This document shows positions 28,042 through 37,469 of a DNA stretch of 64,000 bases, in pieces. The stretch lies in contig JAQGNH010000389.1 in the NCBI GenBank assembly GCA_028291945.1, positions 1 to 64,000 of the forward strand, given 5' to 3'. The stretch's first letter is position 1. Each line of letters starts with the position of its first letter. The translations under genes and the position numbers were made by a program. The notes below the pieces were generated by a model, which did not search any database, was not told where the DNA came from, and saw only the letters and a list, made by a program, of their open reading frames with translations. The stretch comes from Betaproteobacteria bacterium. Its GTDB lineage: Bacteria > Pseudomonadota > Gammaproteobacteria > Burkholderiales > SG8-41.

Positions 28042-29300
28042 CGCGCGTCGTCCTGGATAGCGACTGTTGTTAGCAGGTTGCGTGAGCCGCGCGCGGGCGA
28101 TGTCGGCTGTGCCACTTGTTGTTTCATGAGCCATTCAGGTGGAAAGGCGACATGCTGCGGTCCGATGTCGGACACCCTGTTGCAGGAAATCTGAGCCATG
28201 GCGCGGCTGATCTCGCCGCGATAGATATCCAGAGCCCGGGTCGCACCCGCCTCGCCCCCGGCGGCAGTGCCATACAGCGTGCTGCGTCCGATCAGCACCA
28301 TCTTCGCTCCGAGTGCCAGCGCCTTCACCACGTCGCTGCCGCGGCGCACGCCGCTATCGAAGAGCACGGTGGTGCGATCGCCCACCGCTTTGACGATCTC
28401 CGGCAGCACTTCGATCGGCGCGGGTGCAGCGTCGCAGTTGCGCCCGCCATGGTTGGACACGATGATGCCGTCGGCGCCGTACTCAAGGGACTTCGACGCA
28501 TCATCGGGATGCAGCAGCCCCTTCACCAGCAGCTTGCCGGGCCAGATGTCGCGCAGTGCCTTGAGGTCGTCCCAGTTGAGCGAATCGCTGCGGGTCTCCT
28601 TGTTGCCCCCGTAGGCCGTGGTGATCTTGCCCTTCAACTCGTCGGGAAAATTCGCACGCGTCGGCATACCGCCGTTGGCGATATAACGCCCCAGCACACC
28701 CAACATCCAGCGCGGATGCATGAGCACATCGGTCGTGTTCCTGCTGTTGTACTTGAAAGGCACGGAGAAGCCGTTGCGCTTGTTGTACTCGCGGTTTCCG
28801 GCGACCACGCCGTCCACGGTCACCAGCAGCGCTTCGAAACCCGCGGCCGAAGCGCGGCGCACCACTTGATGCGAAAGTTTGCGGTCGGCCCACATGTAGA
28901 GCTGCATCCAGAGCGTGCCGCCGACTTCGCCGGCGACTTGCTCCATGCTCGTGATGGAGCCGGTGGCAAGCGAGAACGGAATGCCGGCGGCCTTGGCGGC
29001 GCGCGCGAGCTCCAGCTCGCCCTGATACCACATCATGCCGGCTGAGCCGGTGGGCGCGATGCCGATCGGCATCTTGTGTTCCTTGCCGTAAACAGTCGTG
29101 TCGAGCTTGCGGCCGGAGACGTCCACCAGCATGCGCGGCCGCAGCTTGATGCGTTCAAACGCCTCGCGGTTGTTGCGCAGCGCCACTTCTTCTTCGGTGC
29201 CGCGGTCGACAAACTCGAACAGCCACTTCGGCAGGCGTCGCTTGGCCATCTCGCGCAAATCAAAAATGTTATGCGCGTCCTCTAATTTTGGAAAAATCAT
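28038..29300 (-). CDS. FMN-dependent alpha-hydroxy-acid oxidizing protein (LldD/glycolate oxidase family)
   Basis: NIFDLREMAKRRLPKWLFEFVDRGTEEE...GIAPTGSAGMMWYQGE...ADGIIVSNHGGRNCD...VLFDSGVRRGSDVVKALALGAKMVLIGR. Confidence 0.95.
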   Translation of the reverse strand: MIFPKLEDAHNIFDLREMAKRRLPKWLFEFVDRGTEEEVALRNNREAFERIKLRPRMLVDVSGRKLDTTVYGKEHKMPIGIAPTGSAGMMWYQGELELARAAKAAGIPFSLATGSITSMEQVAGEVGGTLWMQLYMWADRKLSHQVVRRASAAGFEALLVTVDGVVAGNREYNKRNGFSVPFKYNSRNTTDVLMHPRWMLGVLGRYIANGGMPTRANFPDELKGKITTAYGGNKETRSDSLNWDDLKALRDIWPGKLLVKGLLHPDDASKSLEYGADGIIVSNHGGRNCDAAPAPIEVLPEIVKAVGDRTTVLFDSGVRRGSDVVKALALGAKMVLIGRSTLYGTAAGGEAGATRALDIYRGEISRAMAQISCNRVSDIGPQHVAFPPEWLMKQQVAQPTSPARGSRNLLTTVAIQDDAR

Positions 29301-29323
29301 GATGTCACCCTCCTTGCATTTAT

Positions 29324-29421
29324 GCGTCGTCAGTCCGGACCCGCGGCAGCGGAAGTGATGCGGAATCCATTTTCAAAGCTTCAGCGTCAACATGGATCCT
29401 GGCGTGCGCCAGGAGGACGAC
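29324..29421. repeat. Dispersed 'GTCCGGACCCGC...GGAATCCA...TGGATCCTGGC' repeat, copy
   Basis: Shares blocks with 49465-49612 and 53811-53908. Confidence 0.7.
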
Positions 29422-29500
29422 CGAAGCTGAGCCTATCACCTCGTCAATCGCAATAGTGGTCTGTCGCGGTCTGTTCCCGGTTTTCTGGAAGCTCGTTAAT

Positions 29501-30310
29501 TCAGCGCGTCGGAACGCCAATCGATTTAAGTCGCGCGTGCGCGCGATCGGCACGAGCCTTGAGTCCGTCGCGGTAGGTGCTGGTATCGGTGCCGGGCAGA
29601 TTCAATACCTTGCAACCGAGTTTCCAATATTCCTCGATTTGCGCTTCCGTCTCGGCGGAACCTCTCGCGAGTTTGCCATGCTTCTTGCAGGTATCCGCTA
29701 TGGTGCGCACGACTTTCTTGAACTTCGGGTGATCGAGCTGCAAATGGATGCCGAGCTGCGCGCTCAGATCGGAGTGACCGTACGCAATCATGTCGATGCC
29801 CTCGACTGCAGCGATCGCGTCGACGTTCTCCAATCCTTGGAGGGATTCGATCGATGGGCAAATGATGATGTTGTCGTTTGCCCATGGACTGTATTCGGTG
29901 TGGAAGCGGTCTCCATAACCCTTGTAATCCGTGTGGGGGCCCATCTGAGATATTCCGCGATTTCCGATCGGCGGATACTTGGCTTCGTGCACGATAGCGC
30001 GCGCTTCTTCCGCATTGTCCACGCCTGAGATCTGTATTCCCATGATGCCTTGATCGAGTATGCCCGGAATCAGATGTCTGAACGCTTTATGGATGCGCAC
30101 GATCGGCGACACTTCCGTGGCCGCGAACCACGCGGCGAGATCGGCTATCGTTTCCAGATCGAACGCACCGTGCTCCATGTCGATCATGCAGTAATCGAAA
30201 CCGGAGGATTCGATGATCCGCGGAACGCCGCGCGTTGCGAACTCCTTGAGCCCGGTTCCGAGCGCGGCCCGTCCCTCGCGCACGGCTCTGCGGATGCTGT
30301 TCTCTTTCAC
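29501..30310 (-). CDS. HpcH/HpaI aldolase/citrate lyase family protein
   Basis: GFDYCMIDMEHGAFDLETIADLAAWFAATEVSPIVRIHKAFRHLIPGILDQGIMGIQISGVDNAEEARAIVHEAKYPPIGNRG. Confidence 0.93.
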   Translation of the reverse strand: MKENSIRRAVREGRAALGTGLKEFATRGVPRIIESSGFDYCMIDMEHGAFDLETIADLAAWFAATEVSPIVRIHKAFRHLIPGILDQGIMGIQISGVDNAEEARAIVHEAKYPPIGNRGISQMGPHTDYKGYGDRFHTEYSPWANDNIIICPSIESLQGLENVDAIAAVEGIDMIAYGHSDLSAQLGIHLQLDHPKFKKVVRTIADTCKKHGKLARGSAETEAQIEEYWKLGCKVLNLPGTDTSTYRDGLKARADRAHARLKSIGVPTR

Positions 30311-30355
30311 GCGGCACCTCCAGTCGAGTTGATCGTGCGTTTAGTTGCGACGCGG

Positions 30356-32179
30356 CTAGTGCTTCGACAAAATCCCTTCCTCGATCGCCTTGATCTGCAC
30401 GGCCACATAACGCGAGTAGGTCCGGCAGTTCGCGAAGCTCCCTCCCACGAACCAGAGGCCTTCCTGCGCAGTACGCTTCCACATGTTGTTCATCTCGCCG
30501 TCCGGACCGAAGCCCCAGACGGGCCCCACCTTCTTCGCGACTTCATTGCCCAAGAGCTTTGCGACCACCACTTCCTGCGAGACGAAGCCCGTCGCGAGGA
30601 CGATGAGGTCAGCCGGCATGACCGATCCGTCTTTGAGCAACGCGCCACCTTCGACGAACCGCTCGATCTCGTCGTATTGCAGCAGGCCGACCTCGCCGTC
30701 GATGATCAGCTGGGAGCAACCGGCATCGAGGTAATAGCCGCCATAGCGCGTGCGAACCTTCCACTGGTGGCCGGCGCCGTCCTCACCGGCGTCGAACTTG
30801 AATCCGCGGGCGATCAGGCCGTCGATCGTCTTCCTGTCGAACTCCAACATGCGCGCGGTAAGCGCCTGCAGATTCTTTTTCACTATCGGCTTGGTGTTCG
30901 TGCTCGCCAGCAGATCGCCATCCTGGAGCGCGATGCCGTTGTAGATGCCATAGACGAGCTTCGCCGAGGGATCGATGCTTATCACCATCGTCGACCCGCG
31001 CTGGACGATGGTGGTCTCGCACCCGTTCGCGTGCAAGTCCTGCGCGACGTCGTGGCCGCTCGTTCCGGTGCCTATGACCAGGGCCTTCTTGCCCCGCCAG
31101 TTGGCGCCGTCGGTGAACTCGGTGGTGTGCAGCACGTCGCCCTTGAAATCCTTCAGCCCGGGCAACTCCGGAACATGCGGGGAACCCACCAGCCCGTTGG
31201 CGAAGACGAGATGCCGGGGATGCAGCGTGCGCTCGGTGCCATCGCCGTGGCGGACCACGGCGTTCCACCTGCCGGCAGATTCATCGTAATTTCCGCTCAC
31301 GAGCTCCATGCTGGTCCAGAAATTGATCTCCATCGCCCACGCGTAGGCCTCGAACCAGTCGGCCACCATGTCCTTGGGCAGGTAGGTCGGCCACGAGACC
31401 GGAAAGGGCATGTAAGGCAGGTGGTTGTAGCTGGTGTCGTTGTGCAGCGCGAGCGAGTGGTAGCGCTTGCGCCAGCAGTCGCCGACGCGCTCGAACCGGT
31501 CGACGACGAGCGTGTCCACGCCGAGCCGGCCGAGTGTGGCCGCGAGAGACAGTCCGGCCTGGCCGCCGCCGGCGATCAGCACCACGGGTTCGCGGTCGGC
31601 GTACGCCTGGCTGGCGATGCGCTGTTCCTTCCAGTTGGTTCCGCCGAAGTTGCGCGAGAAGGCTTCTCCGGTCGGCCGGCGCTTGCCGATCTTTTCCTCG
31701 AAGCCTTTCAGCTCGTGCAGGCCGGTCATGAGCTGATAGGCCCTGGAGGGATCCGCGGCCAACAGCCTCACCACACCGAAGCCGCGTCCGACCTCGGTCT
31801 CGAACTGGATAATGCCCTCGATGACATCGATGCCGGCTCTCTGAATGCGACGGGGCGGCGTGCGTCCTTCTGCGACGGCAAACGCGCGCACCCTGGCAGT
31901 TCCCTGCTTCGAAACCATCAACGCTGCAATGTCTTCGGCACCCTGCTTCGGTGTGATCGACCAGGTAAAGGCGAGCAGGTCGCGCCAGTGGCCGTCGTGC
32001 GCAAACAGAGACGCGAGAGACGCCCGGCTTTGGCTCTGAAGCGCTACATCGAGCCGCCCGAGCCATCGTTCGACAAGCTCCTTCTCGGAATGAACGATAC
32101 TTTTCTCAGACACCAGGTGGTTTGCGATGTCCATCAGTTGGTCCTCATCGATTGATAGCTCGAGAGCACAGTGTGCCAC
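30356..32179 (-). CDS. Flavin-containing monooxygenase-like NAD(P)/FAD oxidoreductase
   Basis: VVLIAGGGQAGLSLAATLGRLGVDTLVVDRFERVGDCWRKRYHSLALHN...ALVIGTGTSGHDVAQDLHANG...LIVLATGF; start may be 32134. Confidence 0.93.
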   Translation of the reverse strand: MAHCALELSIDEDQLMDIANHLVSEKSIVHSEKELVERWLGRLDVALQSQSRASLASLFAHDGHWRDLLAFTWSITPKQGAEDIAALMVSKQGTARVRAFAVAEGRTPPRRIQRAGIDVIEGIIQFETEVGRGFGVVRLLAADPSRAYQLMTGLHELKGFEEKIGKRRPTGEAFSRNFGGTNWKEQRIASQAYADREPVVLIAGGGQAGLSLAATLGRLGVDTLVVDRFERVGDCWRKRYHSLALHNDTSYNHLPYMPFPVSWPTYLPKDMVADWFEAYAWAMEINFWTSMELVSGNYDESAGRWNAVVRHGDGTERTLHPRHLVFANGLVGSPHVPELPGLKDFKGDVLHTTEFTDGANWRGKKALVIGTGTSGHDVAQDLHANGCETTIVQRGSTMVISIDPSAKLVYGIYNGIALQDGDLLASTNTKPIVKKNLQALTARMLEFDRKTIDGLIARGFKFDAGEDGAGHQWKVRTRYGGYYLDAGCSQLIIDGEVGLLQYDEIERFVEGGALLKDGSVMPADLIVLATGFVSQEVVVAKLLGNEVAKKVGPVWGFGPDGEMNNMWKRTAQEGLWFVGGSFANCRTYSRYVAVQIKAIEEGILSKH

Positions 32180-32309
32180 GTCGGCGTGGAGAGTGACGAC
32201 GCGCTGGAAATTGCCGAGCAGACCGAACTGTGGACGAAGATGGGCTCGGTTCGCGACCGTTGCTGGGGTCGCTTACCGGCCCGAGGCGGAAGTCAACTCT
32301 AGTCGCGGG

Positions 32310-32460
32310 TTATAGCGCCTCACGGCCGATGCGCGCGATGCGCTCGCGTTCGGCTTTCATGAAGGCGGTGAACTCGGCAGAAGACTCTAACTGTGCCGCG
32401 GCGCCCTGCCTGGCGAGCTGCCCCCTCGCTTCGGGCGATTGCATCGCTTCACAATTTCCG
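32310..32460 (-). pseudogene. 3' fragment of a TTT receptor gene (frameshifted)
   Basis: Minus strand reads (E-I-V-K)/A-M-Q-S-P-E-A-R-G-Q-L-A-R-Q-G-A-A-A-Q-L-E-S-S-A-E-F-T-A-F-M-K-A-E-R-E-R-I-A-R-I-G-R-E-A-L*, typical TTT C-terminus. Confidence 0.72.
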
Positions 32461-32621
32461 TGTGCAGTTAAGTTTTTTCACGAGCGGTAACCGCGAGCCC
32501 GCCCGCGCCGATGCCACACAGCACTGCGGTGACTTGGAGCCACAGGAGCAAGCGTGCAAAACGTTGCGACGCGATTGCTGGATGAACTGTCGCCTGTAGA
32601 ATCGAAATAGGGGGTGCTTCC

Positions 32622-33275
32622 ATGGAGTATTTACTAGCGGTCCGGCAGCGGGTGCTGCGGGAACTGACCGGCATCAAGGCGATCCAGACAGTGCTCGCCG
32701 GCAAACCCGACCTGGCGCTCTATGGACGCTATCTCACCAACGTTTTTCATTACGCCTGTCACAGCGCCGAGGTGATCGCGCTTGCCGGCGCACGGTGCAC
32801 ACGTTCGCATCCGGAAGCCAGCCGATACCTGATGCATCATGCCGAAGAGGAGATGGGCCACGAGCTGTGGGCGCTCGACGATCTTGCGGCGCTCGGCATA
32901 GATCAAGCGACAGTGCGAGCCGCGCGACCGGTGCCGGCCTGCGCCGCCATGATCGCCTTCGAATACTACACCGCGGGCCGCGTCAATCCGGTTGGCCTGT
33001 TCGGCTGGCTTTACGTGCTGGAGGCCATGGGCGACGACCTCGGTAAGCGCGTCGCCGCGGGCCTGCAGGGCGCGTTGGGCGGCAGCAAGCGCGGGATCAA
33101 GTTCGTCGCAGGCCATGGCGTCGCCGATCACGAACATACGGCGGACCTCACTCAGGTGATTTCTCAGCACATCACCGCACCGCAGGATATAGCCGACGTG
33201 AACCACGTGGCGGATGTTAGCGCCGACCTTTACGTACGCATCTTCCACCAGATCAGCGCTAACGGCGAGGCGTGA
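32622..33275 (+). CDS. Heme-oxygenase-like iron-containing redox enzyme (putative HDO-type diiron protein)
   Basis: GRYLTNVFHYACHSAEVIALAGAR...YLMHHAEEEMGHELWALDDLAALG...MIAFEYYTAGRVNPVGLFGWLYVLEAMG...HGVADHEHTADL. Confidence 0.75.
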   Translation: MEYLLAVRQRVLRELTGIKAIQTVLAGKPDLALYGRYLTNVFHYACHSAEVIALAGARCTRSHPEASRYLMHHAEEEMGHELWALDDLAALGIDQATVRAARPVPACAAMIAFEYYTAGRVNPVGLFGWLYVLEAMGDDLGKRVAAGLQGALGGSKRGIKFVAGHGVADHEHTADLTQVISQHITAPQDIADVNHVADVSADLYVRIFHQISANGEA

Positions 33276-34405
33276 GCATCACAGTCGCGCTGGCGCAGAC
33301 TGCCAAGGAGCGCGCCGAGGTCTACGCTTTCCGCTATCGCATCTATGTCGAGGAGATGGGGCTTCAGCCGCCTGGCGCCGACCATCAACGCCGCCAATTG
33401 GCGGACGAGTACGATCCACAGGGTCTTTCGTATGCGCTCGTTGAAGACGGCGCGATCGTCGGATCGCTGCGGTGCGTATTCATGGACCAGCTGCCCGACC
33501 CGAGCGCCCTGATCGCGAAGTTCCACATGGAGCCGGCGCTTGCAGCGTTCGGACTTTCTGCGATCGTCACCACGAGCCGCTTCATGCTCGACCCGCGTTT
33601 ACGTCACGGCACAGCGATCCTGCGGCTGATCGAAGCAGCCTACGACGATGCCCGCCACCGCGGCATACGGCTGAATTACGGCGACTGCAGCCCTCACATG
33701 CTCGAGTTCTACGAACACATGGGTTACCGCCGCTTTACCCGCGCTTACAACGACACCTATTTCGGCTTCAAGCTGCCGATCCTGATGCTGATCGGCGACC
33801 AGGAGTTGTTCGATAGAGTTCACTCGCCGCTCGGCCGGCTCGCCGCCGCGTATTCCGACGACATAGAGGTGCGCGACTGGTTCGCGCAAACCTACCCGGA
33901 GTATCTCGGCCTGGAGACAGCGTCGTTGTTGTCCGAGGGCAGCTTCTTCGATCTGCTCACCGAGCGAGTATCGAGCGATCCGCTGCACGCGGTCGCCTTG
34001 CTGCATAACCTGAACCGCGAGGAGGCCGATCGCTTCCTGGCGCACGCCACGCTCATCAAGGCGCAGCCGGGCGATTTCATCGTTCGTCAGGGCGATCGCG
34101 ACGATACCATCTACATCCTGCTTTCCGGGCTTGCCGAAGTCATCCTCGACGGCAATGAAGAGCGGCCGCTTCGCGCACTCGCTGGTGGCGACATCTTCGG
34201 CGAGATCGGCTTTCTGACGACCACGCGTCGCACTGCTTCCGTGGCTGCACGTGCGCCTTCGGAGATCCTCGTGCTGTCGGCTCCGTTCCTGAAGCGCTTC
34301 CTCAAGCAGGAGCCATTGATTGCCGCGAAGCTGCTTTATAACCTGTCGACCATACTGGCCAGTCGTCTCGCGACCGCAACGCTCAAGGAGAGCGCAGGAA
34401 AGTAG
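33272..34405 (+). CDS. GNAT/LuxI-FeeM-like N-acyltransferase fused to C-terminal cyclic-nucleotide-binding domain
   Basis: AEVYAFRYRIYVEEMGLQPPGAD...TSRFMLDPRLRHGTAILRLIEAAYDDARHRG...GDFIVRQGDRDDTIYILLSGLAEVILDGNEERPLRALAGGDIFGEIGFLTTTRRTASVAAR; GTGA overlap with upstream gene. Confidence 0.85.
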   Translation: MSITVALAQTAKERAEVYAFRYRIYVEEMGLQPPGADHQRRQLADEYDPQGLSYALVEDGAIVGSLRCVFMDQLPDPSALIAKFHMEPALAAFGLSAIVTTSRFMLDPRLRHGTAILRLIEAAYDDARHRGIRLNYGDCSPHMLEFYEHMGYRRFTRAYNDTYFGFKLPILMLIGDQELFDRVHSPLGRLAAAYSDDIEVRDWFAQTYPEYLGLETASLLSEGSFFDLLTERVSSDPLHAVALLHNLNREEADRFLAHATLIKAQPGDFIVRQGDRDDTIYILLSGLAEVILDGNEERPLRALAGGDIFGEIGFLTTTRRTASVAARAPSEILVLSAPFLKRFLKQEPLIAAKLLYNLSTILASRLATATLKESAGK

Positions 34406-34516
34406 GCGAGGCGGAGGTAAGCTTGTCAGCTTTCGATTTCAAACGAAGCCGGTCCCTGATCTGCGAGTGCGCGATTGGTATTCCCCAACACACGGTTTCG
34501 AGCATAGCATTCAGCC

Positions 34517-35467
34517 ATGTCCCTCCGATCTTCCTCGTTGCTGTTCGCGCTTGCGCTCGCGCTTCTGACCGGCGGTGCTTGCGCACAAGCGTATCCGAAC
34601 AAGCCGATACGCCTCATCACATCCGCGCCCGGCGGCACCAGCGATTTCACGTCGCGCGTCATCGGGCGAGGGCTGACCGAGAACCTCGGGCAACAAGTGA
34701 TCGTCGACAATCGCGGCGACTTCGGCGGAGGCATTCTGGCGAAAGCACCCGCCGACGGTTATACGCTGCTGCTCGACGGCGCGAGCCTGTGGCTCGCTCA
34801 GCTTCTACAGAAGACGCCGTACGATCCGCTGCGCGACTTTGCGCCCGTCATGGTCGCCGTGCGGGCGCCGAATGTCGTCGTCATCAATACGGCTATCCCC
34901 GTCGCTTCGGTCAAGGAGCTGATCGCAATGGCTCGCGCGAAGCCGGGGGCGCTCAATTACGCCTCCGGCGGAATCGGCGGCCAGTCACATCTGGCGGCGG
35001 AGCTCTTCAGGTCGATGACAGGCGTGAATATCGTCAACATCAATTACAAGGGCACCGGCCCCGCGATCAATGCGCTCGTCGCGGGCGAGGTGCAGATCAT
35101 GTTCTGCAATGCGACGATTGCAGCGCCGCACATCAAGGCCGGTAAAGTCAAAGCGCTTGCCGTTGGCAGTCCGGAACGCTCTCCCCTGCTGCCCGATTTA
35201 CCGACGCTGGCCGCGTCGGGTCTGCCCGGTTTCGAATCAGTCGTTGCGCAAGGCATCGTGCTCCCGGCCCGCACGCCGCCCGCGCTCGTCAGCCGCATCA
35301 ATCAGGAGATCGCGCGCGTGCTGAACAAGCCCGAAGTGAAGGAGCGCCATTTCACCATCGGTGTCGAGACCATGGCGAGCTCACCGGAGGAGTTCGCCGC
35401 GACCATGCGAAGGGACATCGAGAGGTGGGGCAAGGTGATCAAAGACGCAGGCATACGGGTTATGTAA
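34517..35467 (+). CDS. TTT (Bug/TctC) family substrate-binding protein
   Basis: AYPNKPIRLITSAPGGTSDFTSRVIGRGL...VDNRGDFGGGILAKAPADGYTLL. Confidence 0.94.
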   Translation: MSLRSSSLLFALALALLTGGACAQAYPNKPIRLITSAPGGTSDFTSRVIGRGLTENLGQQVIVDNRGDFGGGILAKAPADGYTLLLDGASLWLAQLLQKTPYDPLRDFAPVMVAVRAPNVVVINTAIPVASVKELIAMARAKPGALNYASGGIGGQSHLAAELFRSMTGVNIVNINYKGTGPAINALVAGEVQIMFCNATIAAPHIKAGKVKALAVGSPERSPLLPDLPTLAASGLPGFESVVAQGIVLPARTPPALVSRINQEIARVLNKPEVKERHFTIGVETMASSPEEFAATMRRDIERWGKVIKDAGIRVM

Positions 35468-35468
35468 A

Positions 35469-35624
35469 TTCGTCGCGTGGGGCGAGTTCATCAAGTGGAT
35501 CGCAGCCAACGGGCATACGCCAGCGCCAGATGTTTGGGAATGCTATATCGCGGGCCCGGAGTCGAATTCCGACCCGGCCAAGTGGCGCACGGAGCTCAAT
35601 CGCCCACTGATTGGTCAAGCCTGA
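35469..35624 (+). pseudogene. C-terminal fragment of a GyrI-like/AraC effector-binding domain protein
   Basis: Open frame FVAWGEFIKWIAANGHTPAPDVWECYIAGPESNSDPAKWRTELNRPLIGQA* begins abruptly after the TTT stop. Confidence 0.7.
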
Positions 35625-35772
35625 ACCGGTATCCGGACGCCGCAGCGTCGCCAGCGGAACGTGTGACGTAGCGGGTAGAATCTTGTGTTGACCGGCGGGC
35701 GCGGATCAGAGCTCTGTAGATCGTCTTTCGTGAGGAGATGAAACCATGGAAATGTTAGCGAAAGCAGAGACG

Positions 35773-36615
35773 ATGAAGGTCACCAAGCTCAAGGAACATA
35801 TCGGAGCAGAGGTGACCGGCATCGACTTGCGGGAGCCGATCGACGCTGCGACCCGTCAGCGTCTCAACGACGTTGTGGCCGAGCACGTGGTCATGGTGAT
35901 CCGGGGTCAGAAATTTACGGCGGCACAGTACCAGGCTGCCGCAGAGCTCTTCGGCGAGCTCATGGAGGACCAGAATCGCCGCTACCTCGTCGATGGCTTG
36001 CCGCTCGTGAGCGTGCTGTCGAACCGCCACAAGGACAGCCAGGGCAATCCGGCGAAAGTGGGAAAAAACGCCACCTGGCATACGGACCATACCAATCAGG
36101 AGCGCCCGCCGAAGTTCACGATGCTCTACCCGGTGGCACTGCCGGATAAAGGTGGCGGCACGTCGATCTGCAATATGCGGGCGGCGTACGACGCGCTACC
36201 CGAGGAATGGAAGCAACGCATCACTGACATGAAGACGGCTTGCAGCCTCATCAGCAGTGCGCGCTTCAAGATCGCCAATCCCGACATCCTGCGCGCACAG
36301 CAGGAGTCGCAAGTTCCCCCGACAATCCAACCGCTCGTGCGGACTCACCCGGAGCGCGGCACGAAAGCGATCTGGTTCCACAAGAGCAAGACTGAGAGGA
36401 TCCTTGGCATGGAGCCGCAGGAAACGCAGGCTTTCCTCGACGAGCTACTGGAGACTGCCATCCGGCCGCAGTTCGTCTACGTGCACGAATACAAGCTCGG
36501 CGACATGCTTATCGTCGACAACCGCTCGGCCATGCACAAGGCGGGCTTCGACTACGACCATAGCCAGCACCGCATGCTTTACCGCATCCTCGTCAGAGGC
36601 GACCGACCATTCTGA
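35773..36615 (+). CDS. TauD/TfdA-family Fe(II)/2OG dioxygenase
   Basis: MKVTKLKEHIGAEVTGIDLREPIDAATRQRLNDVV...ATWHTDHTNQERPPKFTMLY...LGDMLIVDNRSAMHKAGFDYDHSQHRMLYRILVRG. Confidence 0.94.
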   Translation: MKVTKLKEHIGAEVTGIDLREPIDAATRQRLNDVVAEHVVMVIRGQKFTAAQYQAAAELFGELMEDQNRRYLVDGLPLVSVLSNRHKDSQGNPAKVGKNATWHTDHTNQERPPKFTMLYPVALPDKGGGTSICNMRAAYDALPEEWKQRITDMKTACSLISSARFKIANPDILRAQQESQVPPTIQPLVRTHPERGTKAIWFHKSKTERILGMEPQETQAFLDELLETAIRPQFVYVHEYKLGDMLIVDNRSAMHKAGFDYDHSQHRMLYRILVRGDRPF

Positions 36616-36700
36616 AGCTGGGAACGCCGATGCCGAATGCCGGCAAGCGCGCAGGAGCGGGTTTTGTTTGCTACGACCATCTGCCCGAAGGAGGCCGCCC

Positions 36701-37243
36701 ATGTTCGATAAGGAATGCTTCATCGAAGAATGCCGTGCCGCGCTCAGGGAGCAGGACGCGCAAGAGGCGATGCGGGAGCTGGTCGCACGAGTAATGAGCG
36801 AGCCCGCCCAAATCGTACAGGCGCTCGGTGAACCCAACCGCGCAGGTGTTAACACGCTATACAAGCAGGACGATCTCACCATCCTGAACTTGTGCTGGGG
36901 GCCGGGAATGGAAGTCAAGCCTCACGATCATCGTATGTGGGCCGTGATCGGGATCTATGCCGGGCGCGAGGAGAACTTCTTCTATCGCCGATCCGAGCAC
37001 GGTCTCACCCGGCATGGAATGAAAGAGCTTAACGCGAAGGATGCAGTTCGGCTGGGCACCGCAGTCATCCATTCGGTCACCAATCCGCTCGAGCAGATGA
37101 CTGCGGCAATTCACGTCTATGGCGGCGATTTCTTCAATACCCCCCGCAGCGAATGGGACCCGAAGACTTTCAAAGAAGGCCCGTATGACGTGGCGGACAC
37201 GCTGCGAATCTTCGAAGAATCGAACTTACGGCTGCGTGCGTGA
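36701..37243 (+). CDS. Cysteine dioxygenase-like cupin (3-His thiol dioxygenase family)
   Basis: GMEVKPHDHRMWAVIGIYAGREENFFYRR...LGTAVIHSVTNPLEQMTAAIHVYGGDFF. Confidence 0.85.
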   Translation: MFDKECFIEECRAALREQDAQEAMRELVARVMSEPAQIVQALGEPNRAGVNTLYKQDDLTILNLCWGPGMEVKPHDHRMWAVIGIYAGREENFFYRRSEHGLTRHGMKELNAKDAVRLGTAVIHSVTNPLEQMTAAIHVYGGDFFNTPRSEWDPKTFKEGPYDVADTLRIFEESNLRLRA

Positions 37244-37334
37244 AGGACACAACGCTTGCCTGCGTGGTTCGTTCCACGTTGTTAGAGGCGCCAGCGGCTA
37301 GAAACTGAAGAGTCCGTAACAGAATAACCGTTCA

Positions 37335-37433
37335 CCCTTCGACTCGCCGTGTGCTGAGCGTCAGCCGTTCACCCTTCGACGAGCTCCGGGCGAACGGGGG
37401 ACGCAGTCGAAGCATCAGGGCGAACGGTGATTA
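37335..37433. repeat. Cluster of 'CCGTTCACCCTTCGAC / GTCGAAG...GGGCGAACGG' repeats
   Basis: ccgttcacccttcgactcgccgtgtgctgagcgtcagccgttcacccttcgacgagctccgggcgaacgggggacgcagtcgaagcatcagggcgaacgg. Confidence 0.85.
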
Positions 37434-37469
37434 ACAGAGGACCGCTCCCCTCGGTTCTCTATTCTCCAA

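Noticed and set aside
28116-29045. 309-aa plus-strand ORF
   Set aside because: Antisense to alpha-hydroxyacid oxidase.
30050-32155. 701-aa plus-strand ORF
   Set aside because: Antisense to the clearly conserved flavin monooxygenase; Arg/His/Val-rich composition typical of GC-rich shadow frames.
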